A DNA stretch of 64,000 nucleotides, taken from the NCBI GenBank assembly GCA_022844125.1, contig JALHMI010000017.1, positions 29,687 through 93,686 on the forward strand. Reading direction: 5' to 3'. The DNA is from Pirellulales bacterium. GTDB taxonomy: Bacteria; Planctomycetota; Planctomycetia; Pirellulales; PALSA-1355. Positions 36,305 through 44,303 of this stretch are shown in pieces. Numbering within the stretch: position 1 is the stretch's first letter; each line of letters begins with the position of its first letter. The notes under the pieces are model-generated. The model saw only the letters and a program-made list of their open reading frames with translations, was not told where the DNA came from and did not search any database. The translations under genes were made by a program, and so were the position numbers.

Positions 36305-37636
36305 CTACTCGTTCGGCTTCTGCTTCGCCGCGCGCAGCGTTTCGCGTATCCGCGCCAGCCGCTCGGCCAGTTCGCGTTCGAACCCCCGCTTGACCGGCCG
36401 GTAATACTCGCGTTCCACGCCCAGATAGTCCTGCGCTGTCACCGCATCGGGGCTGTTGTGCGAGTACTCGTAGCCCGCGCCGTGGCCAAGTCGCTTGGCA
36501 CCGCTGTAATGGCTGTCCTTGAGGATCACCGGCACCGGCAGCAATCGTCCTTCGCGCACATCGGCCTTGGCTTCGGAGATCGCCACGGTCGAGGCGTTCG
36601 ACTTCGGCGCGCAGGCCATGTAGGTGACCGCCTGCGCCAGGTTCAACTGGCATTCCGGCAGCCCTACGAACTCGCAGGCTTGCATCGCCGCCACAGCCAG
36701 TGGCAGCGCCTGCGGATCGGCGTTGCCCACGTCCTCGCTGGCGAAAATCACGATCCGCCGCGCGAGGAACCGCACGTCCTCGCCCGCCTCGAGCATCCGC
36801 GCGAGCCAATAAATGGCCGCATCGGGATCGCTGCCGCGCATGCTCTTAATCAGGGCGCTGGCCGCGTCGTAGTGGGCATCGCCTGTCCGATCGTACTCGA
36901 TCGCCTTGCGCTGCACCGATTCTTCGGCCAGCGCGCGTGTGAACTCGATTGGTTTCGTTTTGCTCGACAGCACGCCGACTTCGAGCGCCCCCAGCGCTCT
37001 TCGGGCATCGCCGTCGCTCACTTCGGCCAGGAACTCGAGCGCGTCGTCGTGCATCCGCACGTCATACTGCCCCAGGCCGCGTTCCTTGTCCGCAAGTGCC
37101 CGGTGGAGGAGCGTTTTGATGTCTTCGGCCGAGAGCGATTGGAACTGAAACACCCGGCTGCGGCTCACCAGCGCGCTGTTGATCGCGAAGAAGGGGTTCT
37201 GCGTCGTCGCCCCGACCAGAATCACGCCGCCGTTCTCGACGTCCGGCAGCAGCACATCCTGCTGAGCCTTGTTGAAACGGTGGATCTCATCGACGAATAG
37301 CAGCGTCTTGTTGCCGCTCACACTCAGCCGGTCGCGGGCCGCGTCGAGCACTTCGCGCAGATCCTTCACGCCGCTGGCGACCGCACTCAGCTCGACGAAC
37401 TTCGCCCGGCTGGCCTGCGCCAACAGATTCGCGAGCGTCGTCTTGCCCGTCCCCGGCGGACCGTAGAACAGGACCGAGCCCAGGCGATCGGCCGCGAGCA
37501 ATCGGCGGAGCAGCTTCCCCTCGCCGAGGAAGTGTTGCTGACCGGCGAACTCCTCGAGCGTACGGGGCCGCATCCGCGCGGCAAGTGGCTGCGCGCGGCG
37601 ACGATTGGCGGCTTCACTGGCTTCGAACAGACTCAT
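36305..37636 (-). CDS. rarA: Replication-associated recombination protein A (RarA/MgsA)
   Basis: A 443-residue AAA+ ATPase that acts at stalled replication forks. Motifs in order: PLAARMRPRTLEEFAGQQHF, Walker A LFYGPPGTGKTTLANLL (59-67), Walker B LLFVDEIHRFNKAQQD, sensor 1 VILVGATTQNPFFAIN, arginine finger SRSRVFQF, and the C-terminal MgsA domain with MRGSDPDAAIYWLARMLEAG, ASEDVGNADPQALPLAVAA and SHYSGAKRLGHGAGYEYSHN. Length and order are standard. The gene stands alone, bordered by R2 repeats on both sides (36140-36266 and 37734-37824). Confidence 0.96.
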   Translation of the reverse strand: MSLFEASEAANRRRAQPLAARMRPRTLEEFAGQQHFLGEGKLLRRLLAADRLGSVLFYGPPGTGKTTLANLLAQASRAKFVELSAVASGVKDLREVLDAARDRLSVSGNKTLLFVDEIHRFNKAQQDVLLPDVENGGVILVGATTQNPFFAINSALVSRSRVFQFQSLSAEDIKTLLHRALADKERGLGQYDVRMHDDALEFLAEVSDGDARRALGALEVGVLSSKTKPIEFTRALAEESVQRKAIEYDRTGDAHYDAASALIKSMRGSDPDAAIYWLARMLEAGEDVRFLARRIVIFASEDVGNADPQALPLAVAAMQACEFVGLPECQLNLAQAVTYMACAPKSNASTVAISEAKADVREGRLLPVPVILKDSHYSGAKRLGHGAGYEYSHNSPDAVTAQDYLGVEREYYRPVKRGFERELAERLARIRETLRAAKQKPNE

Positions 37637-37733
37637 GGCACTTGAGCTGACGGCGGTTGCGGCGATTCACGGCGGTGAAGTGGAATTGTACGCCGAGCTC
37701 GTTTTATGGACAGCATCTTTTTGGGGTGCCACA

Positions 37734-37824
37734 GGTGGCCGCGTCGCGGCTCACCTGTGCTCGTTGCGCGAGATAAGGGCAAGCGTTAGCTGCACGGGTG
37801 ACTGCTTCGCAGCACCCGTGGCAC
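37734..37824 (+). repeat. R2 repeat, copy b
   Basis: 91 bases: GGGTGCCACAGGTGGCCGCG at the left and AGCACCCGTGGCAC at the right. It lies between the rarA start and the stop of the Lgt-like gene, upstream of rarA. Confidence 0.8.
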
Positions 37825-37832
37825 AGGATACG

Positions 37833-38588
37833 TTATTCCTGCTGTGGCAGGCCCAGGACCTCGCTTCGTTCCTCACGGACGTGCCCTTCAGCAGCCGCGC
37901 GCTGCTCCGCCGCGTCGTACCACCACAAACCGCCGAACAGCGCGATCATCGCCAACGCCGACCACTGGTAACCGGTCAGGTCCAACCACAGCGGCTGCTC
38001 CTCGCGAATGAACTCGGTCGCGAAGCGGAACGCGGCATAGGCGATGATGTAGAGCTTGAACAGGTTTCCCCGAAACAACCCGCGCCGCTGCAGCTGATAC
38101 AGCCCGATCGCCGTCAGGGCGTGAAACGCCGACTCGTAAAGCTGCGTGGGATGCCGCGCCAGCGCGCCGTGCTGCTCGAACACGACGCCCCAGGGCATCG
38201 CCGTCGGACTGCCGTAGCAGCAGCCGGCCACGAAGCAGCCCAAGCGTCCCACGGCAATCGATGCCGCCACCGGTACCGCGAAGCTGTCTCCCGTTCGCGT
38301 GCGCACGCCCAACGCCCATTTGGCCACCACGACTCCCAAGTATCCGCCGGCCAGACCGCTGAGAATCGTTTTGCCATCGGCGAACCAGGCTCGGCCGCTG
38401 ACCAGCTCCTCCCAGTCGGAAAGCGCGAACGGCAGCTTCGCCCCCAGCATCGCGCCGATGAACGCGCCGATCGCGATCCCCAGTCGCTGGGCATCGGTGA
38501 GCGTCAGCTTCTGCCGCGTGAACCGGCTCACGAAGAGTCCCGTCGCAATTGCGCCAGCCATGATCAGCGGATACGACCAGGGAACCAT
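37833..38588 (-). CDS. Divergent Lgt-like (prolipoprotein diacylglyceryl transferase family) protein
   Basis: A 251-residue membrane protein with about seven helices. Lgt features kept: HPTQLYES (146-153), ATEFIRE, and the Lgt signature position, here GRLGCFVAGCCYG (114-126). In canonical Lgt this reads GRxGNFxNxE, so the conserved Asn is Cys and the second Asn is replaced; the essential His of the HGG motif is also missing (LSGLAGG at 77-82). It is therefore a paralogue whose activity may differ from lipoprotein diacylglyceryl transfer. ATG 38588 is chosen. It lies 13 bases after the radical SAM gene and is surely co-transcribed with it. A true lgt may exist elsewhere. Confidence 0.8.
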   Translation of the reverse strand: MVPWSYPLIMAGAIATGLFVSRFTRQKLTLTDAQRLGIAIGAFIGAMLGAKLPFALSDWEELVSGRAWFADGKTILSGLAGGYLGVVVAKWALGVRTRTGDSFAVPVAASIAVGRLGCFVAGCCYGSPTAMPWGVVFEQHGALARHPTQLYESAFHALTAIGLYQLQRRGLFRGNLFKLYIIAYAAFRFATEFIREEQPLWLDLTGYQWSALAMIALFGGLWWYDAAEQRAAAEGHVREERSEVLGLPQQE

Positions 38589-38601
38589 CGCCGCGAGACC
38601 T

Positions 38602-40170
38602 CTAGGGCGTGTGAATCGGCAGGCTGGCGAACTTCGCACCCTGCGGTGTACTGTGCGGCGCCGGCGCCGCCTCCGCCGGACTCGTCAGCTGCGAAAGCGT
38701 GTCGCGCAACTGCGGCAGCACCACGTGGCCGTCGCGGTAGAGCACGTTGTACGCGCAGAACGGAATCACGTGGCCGCTGGGGAGCACGTGATGGATGCAG
38801 CACTTCATCACCCGCCGCACGTCGAAGTTGTACGCATCGAGAAACGACGTGATCGTGATCCGAAACACGTCGGCCGGCGAAAGATCCTCGGCCAGCGCCC
38901 GGCTGAAGAACTCATCGGCCGCCTGCTTCACGCGGTCCTCAGCGCTCACGTCGCCACGGCTCGCTCCACCAGGCTGCACGAGCTCGGGCGTCGCAGCACC
39001 GCCGATTCCGAGCGGCTCGCCGCAATTGCCGCCGGCGCAGCAGCCGAGGCTCCCCAGGTACTGCTGGATCAGTTGCCGCGCACGCGGCCGATTGAACGTG
39101 ATGCCGTTGGCCAGGATGTCGAGATGATTTTCCGCATCGATGAATCGCGCCAGCGGCACCACGCCATGCGCCGAGCGATACGCATACCCCAGCGTGTGGC
39201 AGTTCGGATGCGCGCACGGCAGCGGCATGAAGTCTTCGGTGCGGAACAAGCCATCGGTCTGGTCCACGATCCGCTCGACCACGTCTGGAAACGTGATTCG
39301 CTTTTCCAGTTGTTCCGGCAGCACGAACCGTCCGGAGTACGTCGCCGGCTGGAAGCTGATGCCCGTGATCCAGGGGCGTTCCAGCCCGAACTTCACGATC
39401 TGCCCGATCTGTTGTTCGTTCACCTCCGGCTGCAGTGTGGTGACGAGCGTGGTGCGAATGCCGTGCTGGCCGAGCGCGTCGAGCGCCCGCATTTTTACAT
39501 CGAGCAGCTTCTCGCCACGCAACCGCTCGGAGATCGCGTCGTCGAACCCGTCGAACTGGAAGTACAGCTCCAGCCGATGCCGCTGCTCGGCCACCCTCCG
39601 CGTAAACGGCCCATCGTGCGCAAAGCGAATCCCGTTGGTGTTGATCATCACAACGTCGATCGGCTGCGCGCAGGCGTAGTCCAGCACGTCGAGGAACTCG
39701 GGATGAATCGTCGGTTCACCGCCCGAAAGCTGCAGCACCTCGGGCCGGCCTTCAACTTCAACCAGCCGATCGATCGCGGCGATACACTGCTCGTAGCTCA
39801 GGTGTTTCCCGCCGGGCCCACTGTGGGCGTAGCACATCGGGCAGCTCAGATTGCACGACGAAGTGACTTCGACCAACCCCACGCAGGTGTGCTGCTCGTG
39901 CTCGGTGCACAGACCGCAATCGAGCGGGCAGCCGCGCTCGGGCTCGATGGCCATCTTCGGCGGCACTTTGCCCGGCAGGCTGAACTCCATCCGGTCGTAG
40001 TACCGCACGTCAGAGCAGATGAAGTCCTCGCGCACGCCGTGCTGCGGGCAGCGCTTGCGAAAGTATACCCGGCCGCCGTCGCGCACCACGATCTTCGCCG
40101 GTATCACAGCCAAACATTCGGGACACAGGCTTTGCGTCATGCCCAGAAACGTATGGTCGCGAAGTTCCAT
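38602..40170 (-). CDS. Multi-cluster radical SAM enzyme, Tes/MJ0619 (HMPTM) type
   Basis: A 522-residue radical SAM protein. N-terminal zinc/rubredoxin-like part: Cys16-x2-Cys19 (LCPEC) and Cys41. Before the core lies GCPLDCGLCTEHEQHTC (Cys81, 85, 88, 96), then the core CNLSCPMC (Cys106, 110, 113; CxxxCxxC) and LQLSGGEPTIHPEF with TNGIRFAHD. The C-terminus has further clusters: LPCAHPNCHTLGYAYR, SLGCCAGGNCG and KCCIHHVLPSGHVIPFCAYN. This layout matches MJ0619-like proteins, first described as pterin methyltransferases and later, as Tes, as the enzyme that joins lipid chains in archaeal tetraethers. The substrate here is unknown. It is the third gene of a four-gene operon with the Lgt-like gene. 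Confidence 0.85.
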   Translation of the reverse strand: MELRDHTFLGMTQSLCPECLAVIPAKIVVRDGGRVYFRKRCPQHGVREDFICSDVRYYDRMEFSLPGKVPPKMAIEPERGCPLDCGLCTEHEQHTCVGLVEVTSSCNLSCPMCYAHSGPGGKHLSYEQCIAAIDRLVEVEGRPEVLQLSGGEPTIHPEFLDVLDYACAQPIDVVMINTNGIRFAHDGPFTRRVAEQRHRLELYFQFDGFDDAISERLRGEKLLDVKMRALDALGQHGIRTTLVTTLQPEVNEQQIGQIVKFGLERPWITGISFQPATYSGRFVLPEQLEKRITFPDVVERIVDQTDGLFRTEDFMPLPCAHPNCHTLGYAYRSAHGVVPLARFIDAENHLDILANGITFNRPRARQLIQQYLGSLGCCAGGNCGEPLGIGGAATPELVQPGGASRGDVSAEDRVKQAADEFFSRALAEDLSPADVFRITITSFLDAYNFDVRRVMKCCIHHVLPSGHVIPFCAYNVLYRDGHVVLPQLRDTLSQLTSPAEAAPAPHSTPQGAKFASLPIHTP

Positions 40171-40183
40171 GGCGGTTGTGGTC

Positions 40184-40741
40184 CTACTTCTTGTTCTTGT
40201 TGGGCCAGATCAGGTAGTAGAGCCAGCCCATCAGCACGAGCGCGCCCAGGATCACGCCAATCGAGATCACGGCCAGCATGTTCACTGCCTGGTCGTTGAA
40301 CTCCATCGCGGCGCCGCCGATCACGATTAACGTGCAGGCCGCACAGAGCGCGATGATACCGGCCACCCAGATGGCAACCACCAGCCACAGCGAGACGAAG
40401 AACGTCACCACTTTCTGGCCGATGGAGACCTGCCCACCCGCCGCGCGCGAAGCCGCCACCGAGCGGATCAGCGCCGGAATGACGATAATCACCAGCGGAA
40501 CGATGAACCCCGGCGCGGCCGCGACCAGTCCGGCCGAAATACAGACCAGCGTGATCACCAGCAGCAGCGAACTGAGCGCGAACTGCGGCCGCACGTCGAC
40601 CGCCTCGGCCAGAATCGGTTGATTGGCCGCCGCCTCGGCCGACAGCGGTTGTTTGCAAAGCCAGCAGCTCGCTTCGCCGCGCGCGTTCCGCGCGCCGCAA
40701 TAAGGGCAACTCAATTCATAAGCGGAGACCGGCTCGCTCAT
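40184..40741 (-). CDS. Zinc-ribbon membrane protein
   Basis: A 185-residue protein. The N-terminus is a zinc ribbon (SCPYCGARNARGEASCWLC; two CxxC pairs), then a linker and four hydrophobic segments: FALSSLLLVITLVCISAGLV, PGFIVPLVIIVIPALIR, VVTFFVSLWLVVAIWVAGII with LCAACTLIVIGGA, and AVISIGVILGALVLMGWLYY. It ends with WPNKNKK. Zinc-ribbon plus membrane proteins of this shape are common in planctomycetes and often uncharacterised. Its start codon overlaps the stop of the 6TM gene upstream (ATGA), and the radical SAM gene follows 13 bases after its stop, so it is an operon member. Confidence 0.75.
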   Translation of the reverse strand: MSEPVSAYELSCPYCGARNARGEASCWLCKQPLSAEAAANQPILAEAVDVRPQFALSSLLLVITLVCISAGLVAAAPGFIVPLVIIVIPALIRSVAASRAAGGQVSIGQKVVTFFVSLWLVVAIWVAGIIALCAACTLIVIGGAAMEFNDQAVNMLAVISIGVILGALVLMGWLYYLIWPNKNKK

Positions 40742-41418
40742 TGCTGGCCACCTCCCACCTGCCGACGCATCCGCACGAGCAGGTCCTCGGCCATCGCCCG
40801 CACGCGGCGAATGATCTGCCCCAGCACGACGCCGGTCAGCAGTAGCGCCAGCAGCATGATGAGCTGGTAGTAGCCGGGGACCGAGAGCTGGCGCCGATCT
40901 CCAACCTCAACCAGGAGCTGCCCCACCCACGCGACCCACAGGTAACCCAGCATCGAGGCGATCGTCGCACACCAGATGAGCGGCAACTGAAACCTTAGCC
41001 CCGCCAGCACAATGATCAGAAAGTAGCCAACAATCAGTGGGCTGCGCGGGCCGTCGGCAATGATCAGCGTGGTCGTGAGCAGCACGACGTCGCCCAGCGT
41101 CGTCGCGTATTTAAGCCACGCCGGGAAGATTCGCAGTTGCAGGCAGAGCAGCGTCGCCAGCGACATCATCGTCCAGGCCACGACGATCGCCGTCATCGTG
41201 CGGTGGAAGCCCAGATCGACCGACGCCGGCAGATCAAGTGGCCCCAGATGCAGCCCGTAGTAGTTCAGCAGCTCGATGAAGTAGAAGCCGCCGATGCCGG
41301 CGATCCGCAGCAGGTTAGCCCGCGCTTCGCCGGCGTACTCCTGCCAGCGGCCGACCACGAACCATTGCCGATCGGCCGCCGCGCCCGCGATGCTCTCTTG
41401 CGAATTGGCAGGATCCAT
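40738..41418 (-). CDS. Six-helix membrane protein, first gene of the radical SAM operon
   Basis: A 226-residue protein. After a soluble N-terminus (DRQWFVVGRWQEYAGEARAN) there are six membrane segments: ANLLRIAGIGGFYFIELLNY, TMTAIVVAWTMMSLATLLCL, ATTLGDVVLLTTTLIIA, PLIVGYFLIIVLAGLRF, WCATIASMLGYLWVAWVGQL and LIMLLALLLTGVVLGQII, and a basic helix at the C-terminus. Such six-helix units occur as sensor inputs of bacterial kinases and cyclases, but no output domain is attached here. ATG 41418 has GGAG ten bases upstream; ATG 41433 is an alternative. The long upstream frame lies in repeat R1d and is not coding. Confidence 0.65.
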   Translation of the reverse strand: MDPANSQESIAGAAADRQWFVVGRWQEYAGEARANLLRIAGIGGFYFIELLNYYGLHLGPLDLPASVDLGFHRTMTAIVVAWTMMSLATLLCLQLRIFPAWLKYATTLGDVVLLTTTLIIADGPRSPLIVGYFLIIVLAGLRFQLPLIWCATIASMLGYLWVAWVGQLLVEVGDRRQLSVPGYYQLIMLLALLLTGVVLGQIIRRVRAMAEDLLVRMRRQVGGGQQ

Positions 41419-41531
41419 TGCCCAGCGCTCCATGACCGGCGCCGCTTTCAGGTGCGGAGTCTCCCGCAACGGGCAGTGACGCTTCACGTCAATGTAGCGA
41501 GCAAAGGGCGAAGCGGCGAGAGCGCAGCGAA

Positions 41532-41678
41532 GGGTGGCCGTGACAACGGTCAGGGTGCCCGGTGGCACAAGAGGATTCAGGACGCGGCCGGTGGCAGATC
41601 TGGACACAACACTTCGATAGCGCCCCGCCTGATACCTCTCGTGCTGCGCACACCGACAACAAGTTGTCGCTGCCACCC
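41532..41678 (-). repeat. R1 repeat, copy d
   Basis: 147 bases from GGGTGGCCGTGACAACG to GTTGTCGCTGCCACCC, in the orientation of copy c. It lies six bases after the beta-lactamase-like stop and 114 bases upstream of the six-helix gene start. Confidence 0.85.
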
Positions 41679-41684
41679 ACCTGC

Positions 41685-43199
41685 CTAAGGAAACTTGCGG
41701 AACTCGGTCGGTCCCTCGGGCGTCTCCACCGAAAGGCCTTCGACTTCCTGCTGGTCGTTCACCAGGAAGCGGCCTTCGATCACGTCGCCGCCTGGAACTT
41801 CCATCCGGAACTTATCGTCGCCCAGGCCGTGATTGCGAAGCGTCAACTCGCCGATCTGGAACGTGAGCCCGCCATCAGCGGCCTTGGCCGTTAGGTCGCC
41901 CCAAAACGCGTTCTCGAACCGTCCGACATACCGATCCACCGGCAGCGAGAGACCCTCCCCCTTCGCGAAACCGTTCCAAACCAGCTCCACGCGCTCGGCC
42001 ATCCGCTGCCGGCTGCGCGCCGCCATCTCGCGAGCCTCGGGCAGCAAGTCTGGCAGCGACTCGGCGAGCAGTTTGCCGTACACGTCATTCGCCACAACGT
42101 ATGGAAACATGCCGTTGGGCGGACCTTCGTTCATCAAAACGACGACGCCGACGTTTTTCTCTGGCAGGAACGAAACGTACGTGGCCGTGCCAAGATATCC
42201 GCCGCCATGCGTGAGAAACTGGTGGCCGTGATACGTACCGGTGAACCAGCCCAGCGAATAGCCTTCGCGAGTTTGGCCGGGAGGCCCTCCCTGCCCGTCT
42301 TCCTCATCGTCAACTTGCTGCTTGTGCACGTCGCGGAGCATGGCTTTCGAAATGAGGTCAGCGCCGCTCGGCGTCTTGCCCGTCAGTTGAAACCGCAGCC
42401 AATGGGCCATGTCCTGCGCGCTGGCCCCCATCCCGCCGGCCGCGTGCATCACCGCATCGCTTTTCACCACCGAGGCCTTCTGCCACTTGCCGTTCACTTC
42501 GGCAATCGGCCACGCGACGCGCGGGTTGGCATACAGCTGGCTCGCATAGCACGTGGCGTCCTGCATCTGGAGCGGCGCAAACACCCGCTCCGCCAGGAAG
42601 TCCTTCCAACTTTTCCCCGTCACCGCTTCGATCACCCGGCCGGCCAGCGTGTAGTTCAAGTTGCTGTAGGCAAACTTGCCGGGCGATTCGACAAACCCGA
42701 GCAGCGCATAGTAGCGGTCTTCCGTGATGTTGCCGAAGTAGGCCTCGGACATCGCGATCGGCTCGCTGTTGAGCCCGTGGCGATGACACAACAGGTCGCG
42801 CACGGTCACCCGCGCGGCCAGCTCCTTGTCGGCCAGCGTAAACCGTGGCAAATACTTCTTCACCGGGTCGTCGAGCTTAAGTTTTCCTTCGTCGGCCAGA
42901 ATCGCGACACCCAGCGCCGTGAACGACTTCGTGACCGAGGCCAGATAGAACGGCGACCGCGGCGTCACGCGCTGCTTGCCTGCCGGATCGCACACACCCA
43001 GCGTGTCGAGCAGCACGACCTCATCGCCGCGCACGGCCACGACCGCCAGGCCCGGAATGTTCAGCTCCTGCATCGCTGCCTGCCAGCGATCGTGCAGCGG
43101 CCGCCATTCGGCGGAAAGAACCGGCGCGGGTTCGGCGGCCTGTACGGAGTGAACGGATGCGATGAGTGCCACGAGGGCGAGAACGTTGGCAAGACGCAT
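41685..43199 (-). CDS. Serine hydrolase of the beta-lactamase (class C/ beta-lactamase-related) family
   Basis: A 504-residue exported enzyme with a Sec signal (VLALVALIASVHSVQA) and a penicillin-binding-like serine hydrolase domain. The three motifs are SxxK (Ser88-Val-Thr-Lys91 in YLASVTKSF), YxN (FAYSNLNYTL) and HGGG (FLTHGGGYLG). A C-terminal lipocalin-like domain of about 130 residues follows (YVGRFENAFWGDLTAKAADG, FQIGELTLRNHG). Family members include esterases, D-Ala-D-Ala peptidases and beta-lactamases, and substrate cannot be inferred. ATG 43199 has AGGAAC 6-12 bases upstream (minus strand); the upstream TTG is unlikely. The AraC regulator precedes it on the same strand. Confidence 0.86.
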   Translation of the reverse strand: MRLANVLALVALIASVHSVQAAEPAPVLSAEWRPLHDRWQAAMQELNIPGLAVVAVRGDEVVLLDTLGVCDPAGKQRVTPRSPFYLASVTKSFTALGVAILADEGKLKLDDPVKKYLPRFTLADKELAARVTVRDLLCHRHGLNSEPIAMSEAYFGNITEDRYYALLGFVESPGKFAYSNLNYTLAGRVIEAVTGKSWKDFLAERVFAPLQMQDATCYASQLYANPRVAWPIAEVNGKWQKASVVKSDAVMHAAGGMGASAQDMAHWLRFQLTGKTPSGADLISKAMLRDVHKQQVDDEEDGQGGPPGQTREGYSLGWFTGTYHGHQFLTHGGGYLGTATYVSFLPEKNVGVVVLMNEGPPNGMFPYVVANDVYGKLLAESLPDLLPEAREMAARSRQRMAERVELVWNGFAKGEGLSLPVDRYVGRFENAFWGDLTAKAADGGLTFQIGELTLRNHGLGDDKFRMEVPGGDVIEGRFLVNDQQEVEGLSVETPEGPTEFRKFP

Positions 43200-43298
43200 G
43201 ACCTGGTTCCTTTGCAAGTGCGATCGATACTTGCCGACATTCTTCAGCGTGCCAGTCGCCGCGTCTTGAACGAACGCAACATCTTGCGGAGAAACCTT

Positions 43299-44081
43299 CT
43301 AATTCAAACCCGCCGCCAGCCGCCGCAATCGCGTCGGCGGGACGCCGAGCTTGCTGACGAACGTCCGCGTCATGTGCGCCTGATCGGCAAAACCCAAATC
43401 GGCAGCGATCGTCGCCAGCGACTGCTCCACCGCCGTACACCTCCGCCACGCCAGCAGCGTGCGCCGCTCCAGCAGGTACTGCCGCAGCGAACACCCAAGC
43501 TGGCGGCGACAAACGCGGGCCAGATGCACCGGATGCACGCCGAGAGTGCGCGCGATCTCGGCCGTCGAGACGCGCTCCTCGAGCGAAGCGTTCAAAAGTT
43601 CGACTGCCCGCGGCCACCAGCGCGGCCCCGCATTGCCCGTCTGGGGAATCGCGACGTCGATGGCTTCCCAAAAAGCCAGTTCTGCGTCTTCCTCGCTGTG
43701 CGGCCTGCCACCAGCAAGCGCGAGGATCGCCTGCGTGAGCTGGGCCGCTTCGCTCCACAGGTAGTTCCAGCGGATCGCTAGCCAGTGTCCGTCATCATCA
43801 TCGCGCGGAGCGACTTGCAGCACGACCGCGCCATCCGGCCCGTAGTGATCGGCGTGCCAGCATTCGGCCGGCTTGAACACCAGCGATCCGGCGGCGGCAC
43901 GATGCGGCCGGTCAGGACCATCTTCTTCCAGCGCGCCGGCCAGGATCAGCGAGAGCCCCACCTCGCGATGCCGATGCCGCGGTTGTCGTAGGTTGGGACC
44001 ATATCGCGCGGTGCGCATGCGCAGCGATCCGAACTCGCGCCATGATGAGGCGAAGGACACGGCTGACGGTTGGTTGGACAC
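43299..44081 (-). CDS. AraC family transcriptional regulator
   Basis: A 260-residue regulator. The N-terminal cupin-type sensor domain has RQPRHRHREVGLSLILAGAL, SLVFKPAECWHADHYG and VLQVAPRDDD. The C-terminal two helix-turn-helix motifs are VSTAEIARTLGVHPVHLARV and QSLATIAADLGFADQAHMTR with RTFVSKLGVPPTRLRR, the AraC signature. Start GTG 44081 has AGGGA six bases upstream on the minus strand; the open frame starting at GTG 44120 is possible. It probably controls the downstream hydrolase gene 100 bases away. A 14-base palindrome lies 109 bases upstream. Confidence 0.88.
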   Translation of the reverse strand: MSNQPSAVSFASSWREFGSLRMRTARYGPNLRQPRHRHREVGLSLILAGALEEDGPDRPHRAAAGSLVFKPAECWHADHYGPDGAVVLQVAPRDDDDGHWLAIRWNYLWSEAAQLTQAILALAGGRPHSEEDAELAFWEAIDVAIPQTGNAGPRWWPRAVELLNASLEERVSTAEIARTLGVHPVHLARVCRRQLGCSLRQYLLERRTLLAWRRCTAVEQSLATIAADLGFADQAHMTRTFVSKLGVPPTRLRRLAAGLN

Positions 44082-44189
44082 GGATGATTCCCTGCAAGTA
44101 CAGTGATTGCGCAGTATCACCGTACCAAGTTCGCCAAGGGCGTGGGAATCTTGGTTTGCCGCGAGACTGGATGGGCGTGCTCCGCCACA

Positions 44190-44203
44190 CCTGAGATCTC
44201 AGG
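44190..44203. promoter_or_regulatory. 14-bp perfect palindrome
   Basis: CCTGAGATCTCAGG lies between the radical SAM stop and the AraC start. It could be an operator or chance, since no second copy was seen. Confidence 0.3.
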
Positions 44204-44303
44204 CAGCATCCGATTTGCAACCCGACGCCTGAGCGAGTGGGTCGTGGCGGCCGGCAATTCACCCCTCGCTCATGCGTCGGGCTATGAAAGATGGCCGAGA
44301 ATC

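Noticed and set aside
38299..40299. 666-codon plus-strand frame opposite the radical SAM and Lgt-like genes
   Set aside because: Antisense shadow; rich in Arg/His/Gln with no recognisable domain, while the minus-strand genes have clear motifs and operon spacing.
41434..41676. N-terminal extension of the six-helix membrane protein
   Set aside because: These codons lie in and next to repeat R1d; the product is low in coding character.
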